Part shown: piece after piece, positions 21,751 to 30,434 of the stretch
Numbering within the stretch: position 1 is the stretch's first letter
Layout of the letters: every line of letters starts with the position of its first letter
Virus record (IMG/VR): IMGVR_UViG_3300029787_000010
Span: 40,981 to 104,980 of that record
DNA: 64,000 bases
From: a virus
Direction: 5' to 3' (one strand)
Translations under genes and position numbers: made by a program
Notes under the pieces: model-generated
What the model was told of the DNA's origin: nothing
Database searches by the model: none
Seen by the model: the letters and a program-made list of their open reading frames with translations, nothing else

Positions 21751-22215
21751 TCAAATACCCCTGCTCACTCCACTGTTCTGCAACGAGCCGCCCATTTTGG
21801 AACGGAGTTGCTTAGACACCATGGCCCCAAGTTCTTCTGCCAGTTTCTTCTTGTCACTGCGGTCAGTGATTCCGGAGACATCAATTTTGATAGCGCCGAT
21901 GTTGACATTTTGGTTTTGTTCTACTGAGCCAGCCGGCTGATTTTGCGGAAGGGCATCGGTCTGCTGAGGAGGTCGGAACGCTGTCTGCTGTGCTTCTTCT
22001 AACACACCCTGCACATTGCGCATGGGCTCAATGCTTTGCATTTGGCGCAATGCCTCACGCAAATCACGAGTGCGGGTGTGTGAAACATTCATGATGCGAT
22101 TGAATCCACTGAGTTCGTCTCGTAGCCGATTCATGTTTTTGGTGGAATCATCGCTGTATTCAGCGAAGCGACGCATGGAATCAACTGTGCGTGGGTCAAG
22201 GTTCTCGTCTACCAT
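21751..22215 (-). CDS. Short helical tail protein in the tape-measure position, 154 aa
   Basis: This gene directly follows the two overlapping chaperone-like genes, where siphoviral genomes usually encode the long tape-measure protein. Here it has only 154 residues: an N-terminal helical region (residues about 10-65), a Gln/Pro-rich linker (PPQQTDALPQNQPAG) and a C-terminal piece (IGAIKIDVSGITDRSDKKK, then a helix) resembling the short C-terminal tail of some tape-measure proteins. If it is the tape measure, the tail would be very short; otherwise it may be an initiator or plug. It has no strong transmembrane segment. The start at 22215 has GGAG nine bases upstream. Confidence 0.55.
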   Translation of the reverse strand: MVDENLDPRTVDSMRRFAEYSDDSTKNMNRLRDELSGFNRIMNVSHTRTRDLREALRQMQSIEPMRNVQGVLEEAQQTAFRPPQQTDALPQNQPAGSVEQNQNVNIGAIKIDVSGITDRSDKKKLAEELGAMVSKQLRSKMGGSLQNSGVSRGI

Positions 22216-22221
22216 ACTTCA

Positions 22222-22488
22222 TCACTCCAGTGGAGGCACATAGTCATAGCCCAAATAGACTGCGTCGGTTCGTTGTGCTTCTTGCTTTTTTCTCATTGCC
22301 ACTGCCCATGCCAGCAGTTGTCGTGCGTCTTGTGGTCCCAGTTCCCTCACTTCTCTCAGCCCCATGTTGTAATGTGTCATCAGCAAGTATTCGTTTCCTT
22401 CTCTTTGTAAGCGAAGCCAGTCAGTCGTTTGTTTACCCGTTATAAAGTCTACAACGACGCTGACTTCGCCTCCCGAAAACTGAGCCAT
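22222..22488 (-). CDS. Putative tail-assembly chaperone, downstream partner (GT-like), 88 aa
   Basis: This 88-residue frame overlaps the end of the preceding 98-residue gene by 40 bases and lies in the -1 frame relative to it. Such an overlapping pair just before the tape-measure position is the hallmark of tail-assembly chaperones (lambda G and GT). The protein is small and helical with a conserved-looking WLRLQREGNEYLLMTHYNMG core. It could be made from its own ATG at 22488 or as a fusion by -1 slippage at a run of four T within AGTTTTCGG. No canonical slippery heptamer is present, so the fusion is only a possibility. Confidence 0.6.
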   Translation of the reverse strand: MAQFSGGEVSVVVDFITGKQTTDWLRLQREGNEYLLMTHYNMGLREVRELGPQDARQLLAWAVAMRKKQEAQRTDAVYLGYDYVPPLE

Positions 22489-22745
22489 TCTACGACTTGG
22501 TCGGGATGAGGCACCAGTTCTCTAAGCGCCATACCTTCTGTGATGGTCAAGTCCTTGAAAGAAATGTTGTCGGGCATATCAAGCCACATATCAAACGCAG
22601 CGAGCCAGTATTGAACAAGGTTGAACTCGGAAGCAGAAAACAATGCTGCGAGAGATTGAACTTCAAAGAAGGTCGGCTCATGCACAGCCACCTCTATAGT
22701 CTCTCCATCAATGTCAATTTTCGTCTGTTTGGTTTTCCTCGTCAT
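22449..22745 (-). CDS. Putative tail-assembly chaperone, upstream partner (G-like), 98 aa
   Basis: I take the ATG at 22745 (a GTG at 22751 is the alternative). The product is acidic-helical: a beta start (KIDIDGETIEVAVHEPTF) and then helices (FFEVQSLAALFSASEFNLV and PDQVVEWLSFREAKS). Length, composition and the 40-base overlap with the following -1 frame fit the G-type tail-assembly chaperone family, which coats the tape measure during tail building. It also overlaps the preceding acidic gene by about 30 bases. Family membership rests on position and shape rather than a diagnostic motif. Confidence 0.6.
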   Translation of the reverse strand: MTRKTKQTKIDIDGETIEVAVHEPTFFEVQSLAALFSASEFNLVQYWLAAFDMWLDMPDNISFKDLTITEGMALRELVPHPDQVVEWLSFREAKSASL

Positions 22746-22947
22746 ACTCACTCACTTCGTCGTTTGAGGCAGCCTCTTCCGAGGGGTCCTCTTGAGAGTC
22801 TGTCGCCTGCTCTTGCGAGGGGGCGGTGTGCTCTCCAAATGGGTCATCCGAAGCACGACCTGCTTCGGGATTGAATACTTCGTCTTCAACAACTTCGGCC
22901 TCGTGCTCCGAACGAGGGTGTAGTCGTGAAGGGCGTTTCATGGGCAT
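22714..22947 (-). CDS. Small acidic, probably disordered protein, 77 aa
   Basis: The ATG at 22947 sits in the recurrent junction TGATACCATG. An in-frame upstream start at 22962 would overlap the tail-tube gene. After a basic N terminus (MPMKRPSRLHPRS) the protein is almost entirely Glu, Asp, Ser, Gln and Thr with hardly any hydrophobic residues, indicating disorder. It lies between the tail-tube candidate and the chaperone pair. It may be an assembly factor or a tail-completion peptide; no family is recognised. Confidence 0.6.
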   Translation of the reverse strand: MPMKRPSRLHPRSEHEAEVVEDEVFNPEAGRASDDPFGEHTAPSQEQATDSQEDPSEEAASNDEVSEYDEENQTDEN

Positions 22948-22955
22948 GGTATCAC

Positions 22956-24980
22956 TCAGCAATGGAAAAGGGTGTCGGTGCTAATGACCTTGACATTTTT
23001 TGGATGAATCATGACACGAGAGTGTAGCAAACCTTTGTCATCGGGAATAGGTATGGGAGCCTGTGTGATGACATAGTCGTCAATGAGGATGCGCATCAGT
23101 TGGGCTGAATTAGCCGTACCTGTACTTGGCTTTGTAAACACCATCTCAATAATTGATGCATCCGAGTTCACTGTGCCACCGACTTCCCGATGAGTGCGGA
23201 GTTCATGGAAAAGCAACGGGTCACGAATGATGATGTCCATTTCCAATTCAAACTCTTCACGACCTTCACGGATGACCGATGCGTTACGAGTGCCGCCGTA
23301 AGGAACTTGCTTGGTTGACCGCTTTGCACTGTCAACAGTTTCGGGCACGGGTGTGCCGCCAATGGTGTGGAAAGTCTCTACGCCGGTCTTGCCACGCAAC
23401 TCAAAGGTAGAGACATAGCCAATGTCTTGGTCAAACGCCGTAATGGTACCGTTGTAAAACATGAACGGCTTCTCCGAGCCGGGAGCAATACCGGATTCTT
23501 TGCGCCCCTTGACATCGGAGGCTGTGTTTTGGAACATGCGGTGCGCAGTGTAACGGTCCCCCGGATTAGAAGCATCAAGACGACCAGTGTCAGTGTAACA
23601 TGACAGTGCGTTGAAAATGCAACGATACTTGACCTCTGCATCAGTCGTCGCCGTCAGTTCCCACTCTACAACCTTACAGCCTCGGAAGATACGCGTCAAT
23701 TGCTTAGAATCGGTGGACGAACCGGGCGTGTTACTGCTTTCACTTGCGGCGTTAAACGACCCTACATCTCGGTTACGGATGCTGTGCTCAATGCAAAATG
23801 AAGGGACTGTTTCTGCTGAAAACAACAAGCGATGAACAGGGTTGTCAATACGGCCGTTTGCATCTACATCCGGGCTACCCGTTGAGGCATCCGATGCGAA
23901 TCGGAAAGCCTGTACGCCGTCCGAAGTCTCATGTTGGTAGTAAATAGGGTCGTCAAGGAACAGTCGCTGGTCGCTCCCAACAGCCTCAATGGCCACTACC
24001 CGACGAATCTCGCTTGAGCGGGCTTGGTCAAAGTGATGGCTGTCACTGGTCAACGCAGATGATGAGTCCGAAGAAGGCCAGTATTGTGAAGCACTACCTT
24101 CCACGGCTTTGTAGTAAACTGTGGGAACAAGTGTGGTGTCGGGGAACAAAACATAGTCGCCAACAGCAAGTGTGTGACCGTTGAAATCAAGACTGTCCAC
24201 ATCAGCGTAGGTTTGACCGGGAGTGATAGGGCCACGCAGTGTCCCTGCTTTGCTATAGCCCGCTCCACCTATCATGGTCGCAGCGTCCACGACTTCACGA
24301 CCGAGACTGTAGTAGAGCCAACGAGGACTGTGTAAGGGCATCTCCACTTGGCCGCCTTGATGGTGAACTTTACCGGGTTGTTGAATAGCAGGTTGGCGAC
24401 CAAGTCCGACGACATGGTGCTTGAGCAATTCCACTGTCGTGTCGGGCAAGACCATGTGCGAGGCCAATCCAATGAACTGGTCAATGGTTGACACCTCTTT
24501 CGCTGAACTTGGATTGTCGTGATGGGCGAAATCGGACGCACTCAAAGTCGGCATACCAAGAGAATGAATGAACAAAGCGTCGCCTGTTCCACTCACTCGG
24601 CTACTGGTGGTGTGCTCAAGAGCCGGAACCAGTTTGATTTTCGTGGCATTGCTCTCCACCGTGTGGTCTACGATTCGGTAGTTGCGACTGTTGAACCCGT
24701 CATTGTAAAAATCCGAAAATAAATTGTTGGACGCACCTGCTTTGTGAAAAGTCAACTGCTGACCAATGAGCATACCGAGGGGCACTTTGAGAATCGGATT
24801 GCTTTCAAAAATGGTGTTAGCACCACCCGAGCCGACAAAGGTCAACACGGTGCAGTCCGGTGAACTGGTCGTCCATGTCGTTATCCAAGTACATGGCTCG
24901 CCGTGTTGGATGTAGATACCTGTCTCGTGACCCATGAGAACTTCCGAGACATCACCCTTGTACGCTTGGCTCGCCGACAC
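22956..24980 (-). CDS. Major tail (tube) protein candidate, 674 aa
   Basis: The start is GTG at 24980, immediately after an in-frame TGA, with GGGGGTGTGA upstream; the nearby ATG is out of frame. The protein is long and beta-rich, with segments such as YIQHGEPCTWITTWTTS and a C-terminal part (KQVPYGGTRNAS, REEFELEMDIIIRDPLL, HSRVMIHPKNVKVIS) that fits the barrel of tube-like proteins. It follows a neck-like gene and precedes the chaperone pair, the usual site of the tail-tube gene. It is much longer than typical tube subunits (about 150-300 residues), so extra surface domains are likely. No sheath gene was seen, which points to a non-contractile tail. Confidence 0.5.
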   Translation of the reverse strand: MSASQAYKGDVSEVLMGHETGIYIQHGEPCTWITTWTTSSPDCTVLTFVGSGGANTIFESNPILKVPLGMLIGQQLTFHKAGASNNLFSDFYNDGFNSRNYRIVDHTVESNATKIKLVPALEHTTSSRVSGTGDALFIHSLGMPTLSASDFAHHDNPSSAKEVSTIDQFIGLASHMVLPDTTVELLKHHVVGLGRQPAIQQPGKVHHQGGQVEMPLHSPRWLYYSLGREVVDAATMIGGAGYSKAGTLRGPITPGQTYADVDSLDFNGHTLAVGDYVLFPDTTLVPTVYYKAVEGSASQYWPSSDSSSALTSDSHHFDQARSSEIRRVVAIEAVGSDQRLFLDDPIYYQHETSDGVQAFRFASDASTGSPDVDANGRIDNPVHRLLFSAETVPSFCIEHSIRNRDVGSFNAASESSNTPGSSTDSKQLTRIFRGCKVVEWELTATTDAEVKYRCIFNALSCYTDTGRLDASNPGDRYTAHRMFQNTASDVKGRKESGIAPGSEKPFMFYNGTITAFDQDIGYVSTFELRGKTGVETFHTIGGTPVPETVDSAKRSTKQVPYGGTRNASVIREGREEFELEMDIIIRDPLLFHELRTHREVGGTVNSDASIIEMVFTKPSTGTANSAQLMRILIDDYVITQAPIPIPDDKGLLHSRVMIHPKNVKVISTDTLFHC

Positions 24981-24983
24981 TCA

Positions 24984-25424
24984 TCACACCCCCACTGGGT
25001 CTGCTAACACGACCACCTCTACTTGAAAGGTGTGGCGAAACAACCGCTTGGTCCTGTCACTCAAATCAGTCCTTGTCTTGAATATCATGCGGTCGTAATT
25101 GACACCGTCGCCTTTGCGGTCAACATGAATCAATCTACGAATCTCATTCTCCAGCGCCTGTAAATGCGAATGACTCTTAGCGGTGCGTACATCAACGGTG
25201 ATGTTGATGCGAGTCATAACAAAGTTGTAGAGCAAATCGGGCACATCCTCGTTGTGGGCTGTTTCGTACGCAAACACAAAGTCCGAACGCTGGAGGTCTT
25301 GACGCTTGCCACGCTCCGGCTTAACCGAAGCAATGTGCTCAATCACTGGCTTGATGTTATTGGTCTTTGCCCGGTTCCACTTTCGTAGCGTTTCAAGCAC
25401 AAGGTCAACGGCCTCTTTTACCAT
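24984..25424 (-). CDS. Neck/tail-terminator-like protein, 146 aa
   Basis: ATG at 25424 has GAGGTGG seven bases upstream. The small alpha/beta protein begins with a helix (VKEAVDLVLETLRKWNRAK) and continues with strands that include FVMTRINITVDVRT, a helix (HLQALENEIRRLIH) and a final strand FRHTFQVEVVVLADP. This helix-strand-helix-strand layout and the place between a connector and the tube gene are those of tail-completion or tail-terminator proteins of siphoviruses, which cap the tube and join it to the head. Identification is by architecture and order. Confidence 0.6.
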   Translation of the reverse strand: MVKEAVDLVLETLRKWNRAKTNNIKPVIEHIASVKPERGKRQDLQRSDFVFAYETAHNEDVPDLLYNFVMTRINITVDVRTAKSHSHLQALENEIRRLIHVDRKGDGVNYDRMIFKTRTDLSDRTKRLFRHTFQVEVVVLADPVGV

Positions 25425-25433
25425 GTGCCCACC

Positions 25434-27074
25434 TCACTCAAACACAACGACCTCAATGTAGCGGCGGAGGATAGCCTCGGATTCTTGCTTCCACATCGTG
25501 GCCTTCTGTGCCAGCGGGATGTTTTCACTTCCTTCGGGGATGAGGACTGAGCGGTCATCTGCCATGAGCAAGTCTACGGCGACCATCTTTGTCGCTGCTT
25601 CTTCAATGGCCTGCTCCACATAACGCTCACCGTAGATGTAGGACACCTTGATAGCGTTGAACTCAAAGAACGGGTAGGAGTTGTTGAAGTAAATGATACC
25701 CATCTCGGAATCAAGCCACCAGTCTTTGAGTCGGGCTTGGTCACCGCCAGCGTCGGAAAAGGCACCAATGTCCGATTGGAAAGCCTTCTGTGCAATTGTG
25801 TAATCAACACCAGTAGCCGGTTCCGCATTCATCCATTTCACACCAGTAAACGATGACGCTGTCTTACCAGTGTAGCCAAACACAACGGTTGTGCGCCCGT
25901 CGGCAGAAGCCGTGGCCACGCCGTAATCTGCAAATGCGCTCGTATCAACGCCGCTACCGGCGAGCCACACTCCCGAACCGTTGTACTGAAATGGGTTGCC
26001 GCTCCGGTCATCCGTATCTGAGAGCACCATGGCAGTGCTGTCAGTGACGGCAATTGTCGCTGACTCACCTCCCTTTGTTTGGCGCATGCTCGTGATTTTG
26101 AGTTTGCCATTACCGTAGTCGGAATTAGCAGAAGCGAAGAACTCATTGTCCACATTGACAGCCGTGTTGGTTGAACCAAGCGGGAGTGTGAATGCGACAC
26201 CGTCGTGTTTGTGCTGCTGTCCACTCACCACATCTTCTGTGAAAGGGACAGCCGATTTGTTGACGCGGTCTTCTTTGTTGATAAGGTCAGCAAGACTTTG
26301 TGCCGTAGAGACTTTATCAAAACGACTGTCCCACTCGGTGCTACCCGTACCCACCTTGAGTTGAGCGAAGCCTCCACCACCCGGCGATAATGCGATGAGG
26401 TCGCTTTCCAAAGCAGTGTAATCAGCGATTTCAAGACGAGCCTCAGCCGAACCAATCTCACGGTAGTTTTCGCCTTGCCACATCTCAAGGCGTAGAATCT
26501 GCTGAATGTTGCGGAAGAGAAGTGGAGTCGTACCGACATAGTCCGTAAAGTATCGGCGACGGTAAGGCTTGTAGGTGTCAAAGTTGAGATATTCGGCCGA
26601 CACGAGGTAAGGTCGCCAAGCGTTATGCGTTACATTGTCAATGCGGTCTTGCACCTCTTTGATGCGCTGCTCCACATGGCTGCGCTTCATACCACGAATT
26701 TTACCGTTTGTAAATGAGGCTTGATTCTGCACATAACCGTTGTCCGTCGTTTCATACAAACCGGGATTGATGGATGAAGAAAACGCCAGTTTAACACCGC
26801 TTGCCGTTGAGGTTATCGCTGTGATTTCCCGCTCCAAGCCCATCGGGTCAGCGTCGCTGTAAATGAGAATCGTATCGCCAACCGAGAAGCCGGTTTCCCT
26901 GTAATCTGTACCAGTCACAAATACTGCCGTAGCCTCGGCATTGGCTGCCATCAAAACGGCTTCTTGCGGACCGATACCAAGGAGGTCAGCAACTTTCTGC
27001 GCAGTGGTGTAAACAATCTCGGTAGGACGAAGTGGCCGTGTTTCGGGCTCACCGGGACTGAACACTACGGGCAC
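25434..27074 (-). CDS. Head-tail connector/adaptor protein with inserted beta domain, 546 aa
   Basis: The start is GTG at 27074 with GGGAGGA at perfect distance; an in-frame TGA lies directly before it, and the overlapping ATG is out of frame. The N terminus contains a helical region (PTEIVYTTAQKVADLLGI and HVEQRIKEVQDRIDNVTH) and the C terminus a second helical bundle (YVEQAIEEAATKMVAVDLLM and WKQESEAILRRYIEVVVF). This matches the helical ring of head-tail adaptors. Between them is a long beta-rich insert (about residues 230-420) rich in Gly, Ser, Thr and Asp. The insert makes it several times longer than a classical adaptor and may decorate the neck. Confidence 0.55.
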   Translation of the reverse strand: MPVVFSPGEPETRPLRPTEIVYTTAQKVADLLGIGPQEAVLMAANAEATAVFVTGTDYRETGFSVGDTILIYSDADPMGLEREITAITSTASGVKLAFSSSINPGLYETTDNGYVQNQASFTNGKIRGMKRSHVEQRIKEVQDRIDNVTHNAWRPYLVSAEYLNFDTYKPYRRRYFTDYVGTTPLLFRNIQQILRLEMWQGENYREIGSAEARLEIADYTALESDLIALSPGGGGFAQLKVGTGSTEWDSRFDKVSTAQSLADLINKEDRVNKSAVPFTEDVVSGQQHKHDGVAFTLPLGSTNTAVNVDNEFFASANSDYGNGKLKITSMRQTKGGESATIAVTDSTAMVLSDTDDRSGNPFQYNGSGVWLAGSGVDTSAFADYGVATASADGRTTVVFGYTGKTASSFTGVKWMNAEPATGVDYTIAQKAFQSDIGAFSDAGGDQARLKDWWLDSEMGIIYFNNSYPFFEFNAIKVSYIYGERYVEQAIEEAATKMVAVDLLMADDRSVLIPEGSENIPLAQKATMWKQESEAILRRYIEVVVFE

Positions 27075-27087
27075 TCATATTCCTCCC

Positions 27088-29646
27088 TCAAGCATCTTCC
27101 GGCGGGATGTCGTCTTCAGGGTAAAGAGGTCTACCCGTAGCCTGTTCATATTGAGCGGCAAACTTTTCTGCGTCTCGGTCCATTTCAGCCATTCCTTCCC
27201 TTTTCCTTTGCTCTCGGCGTTGGATGGTGCGGGGGTTATTTTCATACGCTTCATTTTGAAGTTGCAGTATAGCCGCTCTTTTTCTTTCTTTTTCGGCTGG
27301 ACTGTCGTATTGGTTAGCCCGAAGTTCATCGGGAATAGGCGTAGGACCTTTCAAAATGCGTCGTGTCATGTCGTCTTGAATACCCTTGAGCAACTGCTCG
27401 CCAACGGACATCCACTGTCCAGTTTGGACTTCGTCATCATCGTCAAGTGCGCCGACACCTGCTTGAAGTCGCTGCAAGAAGTTCATGTTGGAAGGTGGCG
27501 CAGCCGTATCAGCCGTCGCTGCGGGTGCTGGTGCGTCGCCGCCGCCCATCAGCATCTCCTCAAGTTGTTCCTGTGAGAGTTGTGAGAAGTCCGGTTCGCC
27601 ACGAATAGATTGGCCGGATTCTCGCATACCTTTTGCTCGTCGGCGTCGGCCACGGATTTCGTCTTGGCTTTCGGGGACGGTGCGGTCAAGTCGGCTGTCC
27701 GACTGTTCGCCGCCCATACCGGGGATTTGAACAGGTTGCCCTCGCCGTGTGTTTTGTACATCCGAGCCTGCCGTTGGTATGTTTTGACCTGTTCGGAAAG
27801 CATACTCAGTTCGCTTTGCTTCCGGAGAAAGTTCATCCATGCTCGGCCGTTGTCGCTCTTCGGTCGGTCGGCCACCCATTTGCACAAAGTTCGCACCAAT
27901 CTCGTCTTCCTTCGCATCAATTGCGCTTTGAATACGAGCCATTTGCTCACGGTAGTCAGCGGGCTTTTCTCGCTCGGGGAGCATGTCCAACTGACGGAGT
28001 TGAAGTTTGAGGCGACTGACCTCCGCTTCAAGTGGACCTGTTTCCATCATGGCGCCTTGCTCCATCGCACGGCGACTTGCGTCCATTTGTTCAAACGCTC
28101 GGTCGCCGTAGATTTGGTCCATCTCGCTCAAGAACTCGCCGCCCTCGCCTCGGAGATTTACCTGTTGAAGAGCATTTGACATGGCTTCGCCAGCCATTTG
28201 ATTCATCATTGCCTCATCCATTTCGCCTGCAAGAGCCTGTTGAATGTCAACCCGAGTGCGAGCAAGCGGGTTTCGGGCAATTTCTGCTTCTGCCATCTGT
28301 CGTCGCATATCGGACACTTGGACGGCTTGATTGCTGAGGCTTTGCATAACAGCGGACTTAAACTTGTCAAGCATTTCGGGACTGGCTTGTCCTTGACGGA
28401 CCAAATTCTCAAACTCTCTTTGAATCTGCAAGTCCATACGCTGCTGAGCCGTGACCATGGGGTCCCGCTCTTGAGGCGCGGGACGCACTTCGGGAGCGTC
28501 AATGGAAATTTCCTTACCTCGTCCAACGAGTTCGGGAGCGATGCCAGCCGTAGTCGTCGTGATAGGCGTAGCCTGCTGCATAGCGTCTTGCATGACATTG
28601 TCCATCATGCCCTGCACTTCGCCGAAACTACCGGGGTTGGCAGCCGCTACCAAATCACGCTGAGCCTCGGGCGTCATGCGAAGCCCTTGCTCTTGTAGCA
28701 TCCTATCCAGTTGTTGGAACATCACTGCACCGGGCTGGCTGAGTCGCATGGTTCGTGCGAGGTCGCCAACAGAATCCATGTCGCCCAAGTCGGCTCGTGT
28801 AGAGCCGAGTGCGCCCATGCTGTCGTCGTCAACGGAGAGTTCAAGACCTTGTGTAGTCAAAAACTCTTGAAACTTTGCAGGGTCATCTCGGATAGTGCCC
28901 AAAGCCTGTGCAATAAGCATCTGTCGCATCTCATCGCTACCACCCCCGCTTCGTCCGAGTGACATGACCGTACTGGGGTCGGCTCCGAACATTGCTTGGA
29001 ATCGCTCGGGCTCGGAACTGAGGAATCGGTTAAGGAGTTTTGGAACAGGAATCTCGTCTCGTGGACCTTGCTTACTCCGGAAATAAGGATGAACTCCACT
29101 GGGGTCAAACACTTGACCGATGTTACCAAGTCCAGCACCTTCGTCGCCACCTTGGATGTTTTCGGAGATGAATCCTTTTTCTCGTCGCCCGCCCGTCTTG
29201 GCGTCTTCTTGACCTTGCATGATGGTCCGACGAGCATCAAGGCCCGCTCGGAAACTGGCACCGATGTCGCGCTTCTCACGCTCGTCTTCGTCAGTCTCCT
29301 CAAAGGCTTCTCGTCGTGCAGCAGGGCGAGCAGGGCCCAATTCTTCACGACGGCGCTCAAAAAGTTCTCGTGCTTCACGAGCCATTCTTTGTGCTGCACC
29401 ACTGCGTTTCTCGCTACCGGGAGTGATGCGCGTGCGTTCCATTTCAGCACGCCGCTCGGCTTGTTCTTCGGCTTCCTTCCTACTACGCTCTGCGGCACTT
29501 TCGCCAGTAGTCAATGGCATCAGTTCGCCAGTCCGTGGGTTCCGATAAGCCTTCATTCCATTCGGCAATGTGACAAAGTTTTCCTTTTCGGGGTCGCCCT
29601 TGGGCTTCCTATCGCCTTCTGCTTTCCGAACAAGAACTCGTCCCAT
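27088..29646 (-). CDS. Large charged helical/disordered structural protein, 852 aa
   Basis: The ATG at 29646 follows GGTGAGTGAT; an upstream ATG at 29658 would overlap the preceding gene. The protein is extremely rich in Arg, Glu, Gln, Met and Ala. It starts with KAEGDRKPKGDPEKENF, and long stretches look coiled-coil (GPLEAEVSRLKLQLRQLDML and REQMARIQSAIDAKEDEIG) separated by disordered linkers. No Cys cluster or enzymatic motif is visible. It is encoded between the decoration genes and the connector. Possible roles are an internal head protein, a scaffold-like ruler, or the displaced tape-measure function, since the usual tape-measure site holds only a 154-residue protein. The functional role is not established. 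Confidence 0.6.
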   Translation of the reverse strand: MGRVLVRKAEGDRKPKGDPEKENFVTLPNGMKAYRNPRTGELMPLTTGESAAERSRKEAEEQAERRAEMERTRITPGSEKRSGAAQRMAREARELFERRREELGPARPAARREAFEETDEDEREKRDIGASFRAGLDARRTIMQGQEDAKTGGRREKGFISENIQGGDEGAGLGNIGQVFDPSGVHPYFRSKQGPRDEIPVPKLLNRFLSSEPERFQAMFGADPSTVMSLGRSGGGSDEMRQMLIAQALGTIRDDPAKFQEFLTTQGLELSVDDDSMGALGSTRADLGDMDSVGDLARTMRLSQPGAVMFQQLDRMLQEQGLRMTPEAQRDLVAAANPGSFGEVQGMMDNVMQDAMQQATPITTTTAGIAPELVGRGKEISIDAPEVRPAPQERDPMVTAQQRMDLQIQREFENLVRQGQASPEMLDKFKSAVMQSLSNQAVQVSDMRRQMAEAEIARNPLARTRVDIQQALAGEMDEAMMNQMAGEAMSNALQQVNLRGEGGEFLSEMDQIYGDRAFEQMDASRRAMEQGAMMETGPLEAEVSRLKLQLRQLDMLPEREKPADYREQMARIQSAIDAKEDEIGANFVQMGGRPTEERQRPSMDELSPEAKRTEYAFRTGQNIPTAGSDVQNTRRGQPVQIPGMGGEQSDSRLDRTVPESQDEIRGRRRRAKGMRESGQSIRGEPDFSQLSQEQLEEMLMGGGDAPAPAATADTAAPPSNMNFLQRLQAGVGALDDDDEVQTGQWMSVGEQLLKGIQDDMTRRILKGPTPIPDELRANQYDSPAEKERKRAAILQLQNEAYENNPRTIQRREQRKREGMAEMDRDAEKFAAQYEQATGRPLYPEDDIPPEDA

Positions 29647-29647
29647 A

Positions 29648-29932
29648 TCACTCACCATGTTTCCCTAAGTTATAATCCATTTGCTTGCCACAAGTTCTGC
29701 ACTTGTCAACCCAGCAGAAGTAAAGCATACCACAGTCCGTACAGCGAGTGCCTGCACCGATGTTCAAAACATCGCCAGTCTTGCGTGTACGGATGCGTTG
29801 CTTGGAAGTGATGCCATCAAGAGGTCGCTCCGTGTTGTGAACCGAGCCAACGCCAAAGCGTTCAGCAAAGCGGATGCCTCGCTTCTCAAGGCGCTCTACT
29901 TCGTCAAGTCCAATCGTCGCTTCATCCATCAT
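29648..29932 (-). CDS. Zinc-ribbon protein, 94 aa
   Basis: I place the start at the ATG at 29932, just after GAGGTGG; a GTG at 29938 is possible. The N-terminal part is helical and charged (GLDEVERLEKRGIRFAERFG). The C-terminal third holds C64-x2-C67 and C78-x2-C81, with an extra Cys at 73, which is a zinc-ribbon arrangement. Such ribbons mediate protein or nucleic-acid contacts. It is placed among head-completion genes, so it is probably a structural or assembly factor rather than a transcription factor. Confidence 0.75.
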   Translation of the reverse strand: MMDEATIGLDEVERLEKRGIRFAERFGVGSVHNTERPLDGITSKQRIRTRKTGDVLNIGAGTRCTDCGMLYFCWVDKCRTCGKQMDYNLGKHGE

Positions 29933-29939
29933 AACCACC

Positions 29940-30113
29940 TCAACTGGTAGTCACGAAGATAAACACATTCCCAAGAATCACATGCGGGTCTGCTGACACG
30001 CAAGTGTTGGAGCCAATTGCCGTACTGATTTCAGTCGCAATCGCCGTTTTCTTCGTTGAGTCTTGAAAATCTCTCGGAGCAAACGGACCAAGGATGGTGA
30101 CGCTCTTTGCCAT
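29940..30113 (-). CDS. Small head/tail-region protein, 57 aa
   Basis: A short gene reading MAKSVTILGPFAPRDF..., with ATG at 30113 and GAGGTGG upstream (bases just right of the ATG); its TGA stop overlaps the Shine-Dalgarno of the zinc-ribbon gene. The 57 residues run from a strand (SVTILGPF) through a helix (STKKTAIATEISTAIG) to a hydrophobic strand (HVILGNVFIFVTT). It lies between a small beta-rich protein and the zinc-ribbon gene, in frame-perfect contact with both. It may be a minor head or neck subunit. No family is recognised. Confidence 0.7.
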   Translation of the reverse strand: MAKSVTILGPFAPRDFQDSTKKTAIATEISTAIGSNTCVSADPHVILGNVFIFVTTS

Positions 30114-30123
30114 CTAAGCCACC

Positions 30124-30432
30124 TCATCGGCGACCAATAGCAAGGAAAGTTCCAGCGACAGTGTTTCCGCCAACTACAGCAGGGACGATTGTAATCGTCG
30201 TGCCACTCACAGTACCAGTGTCTTGAAGGTTAAGGTTGGCGGGTGTACCGCCATCATCCGCAACAGTAGAGTCAACCACTTGAGGTGTGTTTGCGGACGG
30301 ATTCAAAATAAGCCCATCAATGCTGGTCATAATGCTGCTCAAGTCAATGCTTGTGTCAGTCGCTTCGTAAGAGCCGGTCGCTACGATTCGGTCGCCAAAG
30401 TAGGTTGGTCGGGGGTCAATTGTTACTGCCAT
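30124..30432 (-). CDS. Putative capsid decoration/minor head protein, 102 aa
   Basis: The ATG at 30432 lies behind a very strong ribosome site (AACAGGAGATGA), the same 12-base block seen before the major capsid gene. The protein begins MAVTIDPRPTYFGDR and is beta-rich and small, without Cys or charge clusters; the end GTFLAIGRR is typical of compact beta proteins. The N terminus resembles that of the 138-residue gene nearby (MAVTFTRTT). Strong translation plus position just after the capsid genes suggests an abundant virion protein, such as a decoration or cement protein. Confidence 0.6.
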   Translation of the reverse strand: MAVTIDPRPTYFGDRIVATGSYEATDTSIDLSSIMTSIDGLILNPSANTPQVVDSTVADDGGTPANLNLQDTGTVSGTTITIVPAVVGGNTVAGTFLAIGRR

Positions 30433-30434
30433 GT

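Noticed and set aside
27075-27329. Minus-strand frame of 84 codons at the end of the 852-residue gene
   Set aside because: It is an alternative frame within the 3' end of a well-supported gene and lacks its own ribosome site.
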